Source: Styela clava (taxonomy: Eukaryota > Chordata > Ascidiacea > Stolidobranchia > Styelidae). From it: a stretch of DNA of 64,000 bases. The stretch is from positions 17,319,383 through 17,383,382 of the forward strand of contig NC_135252.1 in the NCBI RefSeq assembly GCF_964204865.1, read 5' to 3'. The translations under genes were made by a program, and so were the position numbers. The notes below the pieces were generated by a model that saw only the letters and a list, made by a program, of their open reading frames with translations, made no database searches and was not told the origin of the DNA. Within the stretch, counting starts at the first letter, position 1. The number at the start of each line of letters is the position of its first letter. Positions 22,901-34,500 of this stretch are shown piece by piece.

Positions 22901-23006
22901 AGAATTTGATAGTTTTAATTTTGTGTTATCTGTATCTGACCTTGGCCACACTTTCAGCAGAAAAGTGGCTGCAAAGGCAATTTGTCAAATGGTTCTTCCC
23001 GAATAA
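19941..23006 (+). CDS. MED24: Mediator complex subunit 24, single-exon gene
   Basis: Mediator tail subunit linking activators to RNA polymerase II in the nucleus. One uninterrupted frame of 1021 aa (human about 989). The N-terminus is diagnostic: NAWKERWSEQKW, MADVLFSQAFIGSTPN, LSYAAILTAISKHEDL and GLCKALLVILQWLLRN. The rest is helical repeat-type sequence without catalytic motifs, as expected. Start chosen at the ATG at 19941, which aligns with the family N-terminus; the frame upstream has only TTG. A TTTGTTTGCAG acceptor ends at 19929, so a 5'-UTR intron or trans-splicing is likely. No long intron-like interruption is present, although vertebrate orthologues are highly split. Confidence 0.93.
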   Translation: MQVSVHTVFKNVVLNAWKERWSEQKWTSTMRKLLQPGNVVDMFHMADVLFSQAFIGSTPNTVLLSYFNYGLKSGTLSYAAILTAISKHEDLQNTASMDYTLNILMKYIEKLNKGQILEDSMGLCKALLVILQWLLRNIEQYLKRGSGTSGVEAENLQIQKNCSTLHSLTTLPRTASLLTIARFEESSVWSHIETDLAVIKNAAVGHNMQNDVNVSCNSVSQLARCNTKTSAVFCLPKIQGNESHHGMLVNMFILLEGEWNKMTDPDTLIQQLLLLSQLCDLNVSELCLDLIRACMMGFLGSIDGDRKHKWSSVLFLSLPQHLKRLKSAIVSGNGSDFKKLSLETDFEDATASAFSELLQYDSLLDVLDQITGNCDCLSWLIDRCLSFGILKEDAATELKTRRLSMAKVSSQHPTHAVEPSKLIKYEATARQLLSVIDTSADYISKQENLLATLSQMSSNFNIILASGSITHNVQKFAKKLILFNDVVKSSTAEGGKSAQMRCLLFDFTHFLVCQIAEQYGKNVVLGSMADMDSSKYFLYNWISVYWPDDRGQILRNSKSELDVDDSRIKMYLELLQNKRERTQEQSCSIKKWHEMCTNLPRAFIELVKAWQYKVVSKADVLGACDVICNILSLSIRLTCLVEVAKYASTVPKLFWKELKEVVEKLSTHGFISPPGQEIHAAKRTNMFKGILEVLMPNSNLPGAQDNEPVKFPADVLSDLITECRETGWIGRNMLCRLEAVLKRSGAKWFCHQLVSQLLSQTRKDIVERTATVVGGIFLLDVESFVICLLRHEIPHYLTDEADHMILSAPAGNVLAQLAVSCLAIVLHNISLQQKACLSQKTAKEKLSHQLLMSGKESLASHQVHFQDEVGPTKLRRLFSSTAEHDLAASAFSSILGRENSATAQSKHSHVREPVLRALSYALDIMNMSLAERQPGPHIDFAVYFVYLASLCGELVSQAVLQLMPLTMVTELAAMASDGTFKISKFDKEFDSFNFVLSVSDLGHTFSRKVAAKAICQMVLPE

Positions 23007-23142
23007 GTCGATCATGTTGGAACATGCTCTTTAAAATATATATGATATCAAAGAATATAAATGGCTTGTGTTTCGAGAGTATATCTGGTTTCAAGCCCTA
23101 AATCTCAGCGCAGTTTAAAATATTTGACATGTCATCCCAATT

Positions 23143-23725
23143 TGAATAGATTTTACATATTTATCCCGGGGAGAGAAAGCCGGTTGGACCATGACCTCCC
23201 ATCCGTTTACCAGTCCATGTCCGGGATCTTGCATCTAGCATTGTTACTTATCGATCTCTAGATCGGCAAGTATGTTGATAGGTATTTGTCTGTTAGATGC
23301 ACGCGATATCTCACGAAGTCGTGGTTGAATCTGCTCCAAATTTTGCATATGCATTTATCATATCTCGGACCAGAAGCCTGTTGATTTTGGATGAATTATG
23401 TCGTATAATTAGCGAGTTATTAATTAATTAGTGATGAGACACGCGGTGTCACTATAGATTCATGAATCGAAACCGCAGTTTCGATCGATAAGTCTTCGAT
23501 CTCCGATCAATATTCTTGTTTGCCAGTTATTGGTTTCAGATGCATGGACTTAATTGTGCAGCAAGCTGTAACCGACCAGCGATTATGTGAACAATCCAGC
23601 AACGGCGAGGAGTCCAGTCTCACTCTCGCATATAATTATTATTATCATAGGGATGCACACTCGTGAGAGGTGCGGTGGCGAGCGTATTACCAACGCTTAG
23701 CACGAAGCGCCAATCGACTGACTGC
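23143..23725 (-). repeat. SINE-like dispersed repeat, copy C, interrupted by a MITE
   Basis: The left part (23143-23245, ATTTTACATATTTATCCCGG block) and right part (about 23494-23725, TGTAACCGACCAGCGATTATG to AGCGTATTACCAACGCTTAG) match the repeat at 8270-8565. The 248-bp MITE at 23246-23493 separates them. Confidence 0.55.
23246..23493. mobile_element. MITE with ACTTATCGATC termini, copy B
   Basis: Terminal inverted repeats ACTTATCGATC (23246) and GATCGATAAGT (ends 23493). The interior is the reverse complement of the 8980-9252 copy. It is nested in a SINE-like repeat. Confidence 0.75.
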
Positions 23726-25030
23726 ACTTTCATTTTGAAGGGGGAAGGCCAGAAATGGTGACGTTTTGTGGTGATCGCAATCGATCAAATGACCGCACGA
23801 GCATCCAACGCTAATTTTCTTCATATCGTTTCAATAGATCACGTGGTAGATTCAACGAGTTTCTTTAATAAACGAAGTTGAGAAGAGTGGCAGATAAATA
23901 TTTTGACTCAGCCTAACATTGTGCTGAGCTATATTTTTCGATGTTAAAGCGTGTATTCTTCCATTAATTTAAAGTTTAAACCAAAGCCAATCTGGCCCAG
24001 GAGTATGCATCACAAAAATGCACTAATCCTTTTTTTGGACTTTTTTTTCTGAAATAATATCATCAACTGTCTTCGGAAGTGTTTCAGTTTTTTTTCTGTA
24101 AGCAAAACCAGTCACGAAAAAGCTAGGATAGAATACAATAAACTGCCAGTACTTTTTCTCGACAGTAGCTGTAATATTTTAAAGCTAAATTGTGTTTTTG
24201 AAGAAGTGTACTCGCTTACAAGCTCTAAATTGTTGGGAATATTAGTTATTCGGACAACAAACTCACGAAAACTCTCTCAAAATGAGCATCAAAAATTTTA
24301 CCGTCGCGGCCTGCAAGTATAAAAGTCGATATGCCAATCGAGAGGGTTAGGGGCAGGGTCATTTTGCAATTGATTATATTTTACTAATTGATTCAACTTT
24401 ATAACAGCCAGTACAAAGGACGTTTGATCAAATTATGTATTTGGCCAAGTAAGGTCTATACAAACATACACACGCAATGCAACATATAGAATAAATTCAC
24501 TTCCAATGTCTCAGAACTACGAAGCTGTATGCTCTTCAACTTTTTAGTTTAGGGAGGTGTTCTCAAATTTAGCGGTGGTTAATATTTTGCTATTCCCGAT
24601 AAAACTATTTGTAACCCATAAAAACGTGTTATGTATTTGACTGACCATATACGCGCCAGGTTCTAGGTACACTTACAATCAAATACAATGTGTTTGAAAT
24701 TTCAGGCTGGGTGTTCAGCCTCTGTAGGGGGTGTAGGGAAATCACTGTAACGAAGTGAGATCCGCCATGAGGTACATGACGCCTGCATTTCGAGTCGGAT
24801 TGTTTTAGTACAATTTGGAAGGGCTTTATCGCTATAGATATTTGAAATCACGGCCAAGGCTGTAGGTTAAAATAAATACCGTAACTCCCCGCGTGGTATT
24901 TGCACCTGAATATAGTGTGCAAAACGAGTCACATATACCTCAAACTCACCCATCCGAATTATTTATATCGTTGTGAAACTCTAGCGTCTCTGCCTAGTAG
25001 AGCGCCCGAGAACAGCAAATTACGTTTTGC
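23726..25030. other. Non-genic stretch
   Basis: No gene, RNA or recognisable element seen on either strand. Confidence 0.4.
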
Positions 25031-25093
25031 ATTCATAGTTCCATATTGAGTTTTAAACCTCCGGCCCAGTGACCAAGTCTGTTATCCGTAAGT

Positions 25094-25577
25094 AAGGATG
25101 CCAAGTATGAGTACTTAAAAGTATTGGATTCTTATCCGATTCCTAAATTTTCGAATCCGATTCTCGATTCCTCGACATATCTTACCGAAAACACATACCC
25201 ACCTAAGCAATACCATATGAAATCAAACAAGAGCACGATGTTCAAATTTTGGACTGCCAAGAAGGCCGGAACTAAGTAGTATGGGTATCCAATCTGTCAC
25301 AAGAGACAAAATCGCACACAAAAAAACGAATCCCTCGGAACCCACAGAGATTTTAAAATAAATAAACGTTAAAGCCTTCTATCGAAATCAAAGACTAACA
25401 TACCAATCGAAATATTATATATAGTGAAGTGAAGTTTGCGTCGTCGCAGCAACTAAACATAGCAGTGAAGCAGTTTATACAAATATGTGAAGAAATTGCC
25501 ACAAAACTTTACACATTTATTTCAATCCAAGTTTTAACCTCGAGAATCGAATCCGGACTCATTTCCGCCATCTCTAT
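25094..25577. mobile_element. Probable hAT-like insertion inside an older repeat
   Basis: Flanked by CCGTAAGT (25086-25093) and CTGTAAGT (25578-25585). The ends are imperfectly inverted (AGGATGCCAAGTATGAG versus CTCATTTCCGCCATCTC). The flanking sequence CCTCCGGCCCAGTGACCAAG recurs at 38918-38937, where it continues straight into CTGTAACTGGCCCAC without the insert. That gives an empty site. Confidence 0.55.
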
Positions 25578-25585
25578 CTGTAAGT

Positions 25586-28500
25586 GGCCCACTTAGGAAG
25601 GTAATACCTCTGCTGTATACGAATTAAATTGAAAAACCTTGAAGGGATGGGTGTGAGAATGGGAAAGTCTGAAGAATGGCGGTTTTGGTGATGACTATTT
25701 TTTGCTGCCGCTGTATTTGACATTGGGATTCCGGTAAATTGTCGGGAAAATTTGGACGTGTTTTGGTTCCGGTCTGGGCACAACGACAATACTGCACGAT
25801 CGACGCCAAGTAGGCTATCGAGCCTTGTTGGTGGTGGATGACCTCGGTCCTATCTTAAATTTGGCCTCGTTCGCATGACTACGAGATTGATGCGTTGTGC
25901 TTGATACGAAATGCATTGCTGAACTAGCAATAAATCCCACTCTTCTGAAACCCTATTCTGCGGCTTACACAATTTGTCTGTTTTTACCACCGGACAGTAG
26001 ACGGTGATTTCTCAACCTTTCTTCCATCCTCATTTATTTGTCAAGCCCTCCTGAAGTATCTGAAGCATTGCTATCGACTTTCAGTGAACTTTGTCTACGA
26101 TGTGACTAGCCTTTTCTGGATACTTCTCACCAAAAAATGCATGATTATGTCCATGATTTATTTATATGTATGCTCGTACAATGTATTTGTATATATTAGC
26201 ATAAAAATCTCATGAAGTCAATTCTCTAACAAATAGTAAATAGATAAACTACAAAATATCCGGATAGTAAAGATTATAGATATCCGAACTAACCCTATTT
26301 CCTACTTACTCCACTAGTTCAGCGAGAGAGGGTGAACTACTATATTGTTATGTCTTATTGATCATTTTTTCATACGTCCATTTAACATCTAACGCTAGCT
26401 GCATTGCCGTTAAATTATTCAAAATGTCGAAAAGAAACGTTTTCCAATGAGTTGAATTCTACCAAGCCTTTTTTTATGTTTTATAAATAATAATAATTAG
26501 AAGCATTGACATAAACTAAATTTATTCATTAAGCTGAATCAGCATCGTAGTTGTCGTTGCTCGAAGACCTTTCGAGGTGTGCAACTACTAGAAAAGCTAT
26601 CTTAAATAAAGGTGCAGCCCGTGGCTTCACCCCGTTAAATGTATATGGCCCTCCTGTAATAAAGGTTGCACACCCCTGGCTTAGAGTCTTAGCCTCTACA
26701 CATGACATCTTTCCTACTTGCGAATTTAGAACCGGAAACCATTATTGTGATACAAGGCTGGACTAATTTTGTCCTAAGATATGTCCTAAGATATTGTAAA
26801 TATATATTCATTGAATAGTGTGAAGTGTTTTTTTTTTCACAACATTTTAGTGACAGATTTTCCATTGTTCAGCACGAAATGCTATTTTGCGAAGTGCTTT
26901 TTATTTCACTTTTTAAATAAAAAAATTGTGTATAATAGAATATAGATTAATATTGATTGTGTACTTCGTACGAGGGATTGTGTTTGTGCGATCAAAGGTT
27001 TTCATATGTATCACAATGCCTTTCCAAAGCACGGTTACTTTATACCCAAGAGTAACTATGCGTAGCGACCTGAAAAGTGCTTAAACTATAGTTTTTCGCA
27101 GGTATGTTATATCTACATCGGCTTAATCGGCTTTTGCCACGCCCAAATAGAATGAACAGTGTTTATGTATATCCAGAAAAGACCTATTAGCTAACATCAT
27201 GCCATTTTAAAACCTGTCATAGGCAATAGGAATCAGTGAAGAGACTCAGTTTAGTCACTAAACTTTACTTAGTGTATGTAGAAAATATGGAATTTGCCGC
27301 GAAACAGTCGCGAACGACTTTACAAATAGACAATGTTTTTTCACCCTACAAATGTTTACCCGCATAGCATATCATAAAAATACCAAAAAAACGAACAATT
27401 GACATTTCGTTTTTTAGGCGTGTTAGTAAACAAGTTTTAAAAAATCTGCAATATACTATAAGTTAGGCTTCAGATATCAGACTTTGATATCAACATTTTA
27501 AAATGGTAGGTGTTTAAATGTTTTAAATTAAAATGATGTTAAATAACATGTAAATCAATTTTCAAGCGTCAGTTGACTAAAACACTAAAGATAAGCACAT
27601 AAAGCATTTTTCATGGTGTCAAGGATCGGAGAAAAATTTATTCTACCGGAATACCGTATTGTTCTTAAAGGACCTTTAATTTAACTGTTATCGCTTCTTG
27701 GCTTCCGTTTGGGTTATAATCTAAGTGTAATCTAAATACTGTACAACTGTCTTGTTGCATACTAACGTAAACATATTTCTGCAACGTTTCCCTTGAACGA
27801 AGTTTTCCTTGTGTTGGTGTGAGGCGAGCAACTGTATACTGTACTCCTGCTGCAGCATCTTTATAAGCGTTTATATGCATACTTACATATCCACGAGCGC
27901 AAAGACATAGGGAGAGATAAGTAGTTAGGACTTGGAACCACAGAAACCAAATCGATAGCGTAAGATCGTTTTGAGTTAGTTTTATACAGTATTGTTTCAT
28001 TGCACTTTCAGTTTGTGACGTAACGTAACAGGCGACGCGAAAAAGGGAATATCATACTCGGAAGGCGAAAAGCCATACCTGTATCATTGGGGTGGGCCTA
28101 GCTGCAGTTTCAATTGCTTACAACAAAAAAGAAGTCTAGTTATTGGAGGAATCATTATCGAAAAAACCTCATCATGGCACAAGAGTTCCGATTGCCCACC
28201 ATACTGTTTTCTGTTTCCCGTGCCAGGCTGTGTCGTAACCGTGTCATCGCAGTACATTTGCTAGAGTCTACTTAGACTACCCAAAAGTTGATAAGAAACT
28301 TAAATTTTAAGTTGTCACAAAACCGACATCTATAGCCATAGGAAGGAGCATCGATTGTCAACAATGTCACAGTATATTGTACCTGTACCATTCTTAAAAG
28401 AACCTCAAACTGCTGAACTGTTATTGCTCTTTGACTTCCGCGTGGTTTTATCCGTTTCATATTTATTTGTGATTGCTGCACAAAACAATTTTTATGTTTC

Positions 28501-30302
28501 TTATATTTGTAACTGTAAAGTATATTAATACTGCTACTGTTCTCATTCGCCCGTTTTATTATCATATGGCGTGGGGATCTCACCAAGACTCGTTTTTATT
28601 TTAATTAACCTTATGCGTGTGACACCAGGCACGCGACGTAACTGTACTTCTGGGATGGAAATACGCAAAATATAGTTTATTATAGGTTAACACTGCGAAA
28701 TTGACAAAAATGCATTTTTTTAGACTTTCACCAGTAGATATTTGATTTAATTTATATTCAAATACTCTTAATTATGAATGGATTGTTCAGAGACGGTGCA
28801 GGTTACTAAGATTATTAATTGTTAAATCGCGTCTTATAGGAAATAAGATGAATCAGAATACTGACGCGCGTATTATATTTGTTCGCTGTAACGTGATGGC
28901 CGACTCATGATCCACGCATAAATCGTGGAAAAAACAATGTGATATAACTATGGATTTTGTATTAGCTATCGTCTATTGAGCTAAGATTTTTCGAAAATAC
29001 CACGGCGATTTGGAAAGTCCAATTTGCATTGATACCTAAGAAAGCTTGGTGTCTGCAATAATTAGTTTCTCTTTTTTCTGAATCAGAATGGCTGTTAATG
29101 GTACATAGATGGCTATAATGCCTGAATTGGTACAGAAATAGATTGGGACAAAACTGAGAGACCATACACATTGGAATATTGCGTAAAGGATACGTCCTAA
29201 ACCTGATTAGTTATGCAACTTGGAGCCAATTACAAAATACGCCAAGTAACGCCGGCATTGGCATGTCGTATCAGTAGATAGTTAGATGTTGTCCCGGCGC
29301 TTATTTATAGCTCATTTCCAAGTCCTCTCGGTTTATGGAGAAATTTAAGATGTTTTGGCATTATTTCAAAGTTGCTACTAACGAATTATCATAGCAAGTG
29401 GATTATTGTAAGTTAGATTCATATTATCAATAAGATGGGCCGAAAGTTCCCAGTACCTGTCGACGCTTGACAGCTAAGGCATCGTGATTTCAAAATAAAA
29501 GGTTAAAATCTGTAAGATTATCTCAGTAATTCTGTAGTTTGAATAAATGCTAATAAACTGCCATACCACCTGAGTAGGCAAAAAGTTTATCCATTAAGCG
29601 CGGATCCGTATCCTGCGATTTGTACGTTAGCATGTTGAGAGCGTTGTTAACAAATACTCGAGTAGATGTCGGTTACAACTGAATAAACATAAGTTTATGA
29701 CGTTTAGATTTTCTAATTATTGAAATTTAATCATTTTATGAATATTGATGAATTCCTTATTAGATTGAGCAATACAATCAACAATGAGTAAAATCATTAC
29801 GATAAAAATTATTGAACGATACATCAGAGGTACTTTTACAGATGCTCTGTTTAAATTTAATCGTCAGTGTATTGCCTTGAAAGTAGTTTTGGTTTAATTG
29901 TATTTGATATAGACAGAGAGAAAATGGGCCACGATTTGATCGTTTCAGTTGCAGGGATTAGATGTTGCAGTCACTCGTAGAATAACACCTATTTTATCCA
30001 TACTTATACTATGTATGTATTACTACCCACCAAGAGATATCTCGTGTGTCGGATTTTGTAAGTGTGTAGCAATAAGCACCAAGCAGTACATAGAAAGGAC
30101 GGGTGCCACTACAAGATAGCCATCCCTATCCGAAGTTAACCAAACCTCAAAGTTATCGAGTTACGGCCTTTCGGAAAATTATATATATTTTACAGGGCGC
30201 CTGAATATATTTCCGGGTTTTGGGTTCAGCTCTTTGGTGAAACAGCCATTTCAAAGCATACATACTTCGTTGAGTGAATTTATTGCTAATGTGCAAAAGA
30301 CG
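25586..30302. other. Gene-poor stretch
   Basis: No conserved coding sequence recognised. Small items: opposed GAGGTGTGCAAC (26574) and GTTGCACACCCCTG (ends about 26680) could be the ends of a ~110-bp MITE. A roughly 60-bp block near 27665-27720 recurs with changes near 28391-28450. Open frames such as 27665-28000 and 28272-28586 on the minus strand cover these duplicated blocks and show no family resemblance. Confidence 0.4.
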
Positions 30303-30310
30303 ATATACGC

Positions 30311-31176
30311 CAGAGGTGGCCAACCTGCTTTCGACTAAAATCTTTAAAATAGCTCGCGATCGACTGATCGGTAATAAGGTCATACACAAAAACGAATGAG
30401 TACTGAATATGCAGATGACTAACTACACATATACAAAAATTCCACCGCTGCCAATAAGTCGGCTCAATCTTAATAAAATCGCCACAAAAATTTGTATTTT
30501 TTATGCTCTATTTAATTTGTTAAATTGATTATGTAATTGTACCCGGAGTAAATCTTTGATCATTTATTTTAGCTTTATTCAAACCATACAATTCAGATCT
30601 AAAGCCTGTCTAATTTGAAGTCGTTGAAAATCCTTATAAAACCCTGCCAAGTATCCATGTAAGATCTGAACAGCCAAACATAAATATTTTCAAACCATAA
30701 AAGCTTCATGACTGATCAAACTTCAGTAGAGCCATCTAATTTACAATTTCCTCCAAGTCCGATTCTTTGCTCGCATGAAATGAGAAAAATTGGGCATTTT
30801 GATGCCACTGCGAACAAAATTGATCACACTGCTCTTGGAGTGAGACAATAACTTCCACATACTGCAGGAGTTATTTTAGGATCGTTTGTCGGTCAAGACA
30901 CACGATGTTCGGCACGTTCATTTCCTAACCTTGGCAGCGGCAAAACTTGCATCTGTACATAATAATATGCCCCATGAAACTTGCCTAGACTCAAATAGTG
31001 TATGTATATATCGTACTTTGCGCATGTACAGTACTGTATTCTTTCTGCTTTAAAACACACAACAGACGCTGCATGGAACTGGTTCATAGGAATTTTTTGG
31101 GATGTTAATAAATTCACTCAACATCAGACGCGATCGACTACTCGAGACGTGGCGATCGACGTTTTGGCTACCCCTG
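30311..31176. mobile_element. Non-autonomous hAT element, CAGGGGTGGCCAACC family, copy A
   Basis: Begins CAGAGGTGGCCAACCTGC and ends TTTTGGCTACCCCTG; 866 bp. Its reverse complement matches 39488-40354 (867 bp) along most of its length, including CGATCGACTGATCGGTAATA and CATCAGACGCGAT. The target duplication is poorly preserved (ATATACGC versus ATACACAA), consistent with an older insertion. Confidence 0.8.
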
Positions 31177-31189
31177 ATACACAAGTCAC

Positions 31190-31515
31190 ATACAGTATAT
31201 GAGTCTAAGCAAGCCTGATAGAGCACATTGTTACGTGACAAATGAAAGTTTTGCCACTGCCAAGGTTTAGAAATGCACTTGTCGGCACTGAGAAGCTATC
31301 CTACAATAACTTTTGCGGTATCTTTGGCGGAGTAAGTGTGGTAAAGTGTATTCGGTAGCAGTGGCATCAGAATTTTCAATAGTTTCTAATTCAAAGCTAG
31401 TAACGAATCGGACTTGGAGGAAATTGGAAGTAAGAGCTAGTTTTCATCGGGAGTTGTTGACTATTTTTCATTGTTATCTTGCTTTTTTGTTATCTTTAGA
31501 AAATAGGTATAATAT
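31190..31515. mobile_element. Truncated fragment of the same hAT family
   Basis: Sequence such as CACTGCCAAGGTT and GGTAGCAGTGGCATCA corresponds to the interior of the copy at 39488-40354 in the same orientation. It is therefore opposite to the neighbouring copy at 30311-31176. It ends some 60 bp before the galactosyltransferase start codon. Confidence 0.65.
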
Positions 31516-31575
31516 GTGAAGAGGTCAAAATGTGAGTGCATTTGAAATCAATTTATTGCAACTTAGCTGTGCGGA

Positions 31576-34500
31576 ATGAAGGTTGCTAAAAAACTTCATT
31601 ATATTAAACGCTATATGAAAATATGGATAGCTCTTGTTATTTTCATATACTGTATACTGCAGCGTCAGTATATAATATCTGTTTTGAATAACTTAACTTT
31701 TCACGAAGATTTTGACTTGGAATACTTTGATGTAGACGACATCGATAACACTGAAACGATAGAATTGAGCCATTTACCTAACATGGCTAGAATAAAACGG
31801 AAAACAATTCTGGATTATAAACCAGGCCACCGCCCTTGTCGTCATTATCCTAGGAACTTGAAGGGAAATTTAACATCTAACATCAAGATCAACGTAACTC
31901 AAACTCTTCCGTGGGACGTTATAGAGTCTTCCATTTCCAGGGTTTACGAGGGAAAATTTTCTCCTAGAAATTGTAAATCACGCTACAATGTTGCAATCAT
32001 AATTCCGTTGCGGAATCGTGAATCTCAATTAAAAGTATTATTAGCTCATATGCATCCTATATGGCAACGACAAAATCTTGATTACACTGTTTATACCATT
32101 ACACAAGCAGGGGAGGGATTATTTAATAGAGCAAAACTTATCAACGTGGGAGTTTTTGAAGCTACGAAAGGTAAGAATCACTGTATATTTTGATTTTCTA
32201 ATGATACCAACTTGTGTGAAATGGGTGGTTTTGGATTAGTACATTATTTTTTAGAAAAGTCATGTATATTGTATGAATTCTTGTTGTTTGTCTGGCCATA
32301 CAAAAAACACTGCCTTATCTTAGGTTTTATTAGAAAATGTAGCCACCATCGTCGCTATCTATAAAAAGTATATTGAATGCTTGTCGATTTCATTTTCAAA
32401 TAAATTTGTCGCCTTATCGCCGGTTGTATATGAACGATATTATCTGCCAGGTCCAACTTAAAATATTCAGCCAGCTTCAACAAATAGGTTTCAAAGTTCA
32501 ATTCCAAACCTGCAATCAAAATTCAACTTCTTTAGGGAAACAAATATACGATTTATATACCCTTTTACATCCAGTGAAAAAAAATTGATATATATTATTC
32601 TTCAATTTTACTTTCCAGAGCAATCCTACGACTGTTTTGTGTTTCATGATGTTGACTTGTTGTTGGAAGATGACCGGTGTTTGTATTGGTGTGACGAAGA
32701 AAATCCTCGTCATATATCGATGTATATGGACAAATTTGCTTATGAACCACTCTCTTATTCGACAACATGTCGTCCAGCATCATGTAAGTGCTATGGAATT
32801 TTATATTGACTGTTTACACAATTTGTTAAAAATTACTGCCATTCACGCTCATACAGGGTGAGGCAAACAAACCTCCCATATTCAACTTTTAGAAAAAATA
32901 CAAGAATAGCCTCTATTAAATTTTTATTGCACACTCAACAAGGCATTTGATTTCTATTTTGAGTAAACTTCTTTTACAAAACAACCTATTAGAGATGGTC
33001 CCTCCATCTGCAATTCATAAGCTTATCCTAAAGTTTTCCATCAACCTCTTAGTGATTTCTCGCGGATTTCATTTTCTATTTTGAACAAAAGTGGAAAGTC
33101 AGGCGACCGTGCTGGCCATTCCATATTACCATGCAAAGAATTCAAATGCGTTGAAACGATTCCCCGCAAAACATTCATTGATTTTTTGCCGTGTGGGCTG
33201 TTGCCCCATCTTGTTAAAACCATAACTTTGCATGATTTCTAAGATATTTAAGTTTTGGCATGAAAACGTTTTGCAGCATAACGAACTGAAGTAAGCGAAA
33301 CCGCCTGCTCGAAAAATTAACGACTCCAAATTGCAAAACTCGCAACTACGCACCACAGCGTACTCGCTTAATATGAAGAGGTCTTCCTGTAGCCTTACAA
33401 GGTTTTCTCTGCGTTCTGCCAAGAAGCGAAAATTTTGCTTATTGACATACCAGATTCGCTGTTAGTTTGTATAAAATTCGTAATAAATCACTTGTTTTTA
33501 ATAAATCATAAATCACGAAAATAAAATGGCAGTTCATTAACAACATAAATTTACCTAAATTAGATAAATAACCGCAACAGCTTTGCCATAGTAAGAATTT
33601 AAAATGTGGTAACTTTTTCGCCTCAATATCATTCTTCATAAAATGGCACATATGTAGCAATACTCATAGACCGTTGTAAATAATAATATCAATAGGTTTC
33701 AATAGTCTACTGAACTATTTCGATAGTCGAATTTGAACAAATGAACTTCACTGATCACCGCCAACAAGTTACATTTCCTAATTAACAAAAATACCTAGAA
33801 GTATTAATATTTACCAACACTGTTTTAGTTTTTTTAGAAAATATTATATATTACGGCGGCGTGTCAAGTATGACACCAAAGCAGTTCAACAATGTCAATG
33901 GTTTCTCAAACTTTTATTGGGGATGGGGAGGGGAAGATGATGACATGTATTTCAGATTGAAAACTGCAGGTTTGTGATTTCTTTCATGGATTGAAAATAT
34001 ATTACCGATGTTGAAATAATAAATGAGGAATTTAAAAAATGACTTTAGGTTTATGATATCGCATAAAAGACTTCATAAGTATCTTGTTGAAAAATAACTG
34101 GTAAATGCTTTCATACAAAATTTGACTGAATTTGTTTAAATCTTGATTGCTTTATACATTGGGTCTAAAGTTTGCTGAATACCTTAACAGCTCTAACCAT
34201 CAGAGGCAGCTTGACTAGAGCACTTTCGGTAGTACGGTTGATCATGCCATGAAATTTGACACAAACAATTTGCAAAATGACGATAAAAAGAAAAGGGCTG
34301 AAAGTATCTAAACTTGTGCCAGCCAAATATGATTACTCAGAATTATGATTTTGGCGCACTGCTGTGCCTGCGATCTAGATCCTCCGCAGTTTAGTCAAAT
34401 TATTAGATGTATATATGTTAACAGCTGATTTTGATTCTATATTTTTCAACAACGAAATATGTTATTGCGCTGAGTTATAAACATTGAAGGCTATTCATTT

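Noticed and set aside
27665-28586. Two minus-strand open frames sharing a GSQ.AITV segment, considered as a small duplicated gene family
   Set aside because: The similarity is confined to about 60 bp of duplicated DNA; there is no shared start, splice signals or known domain.
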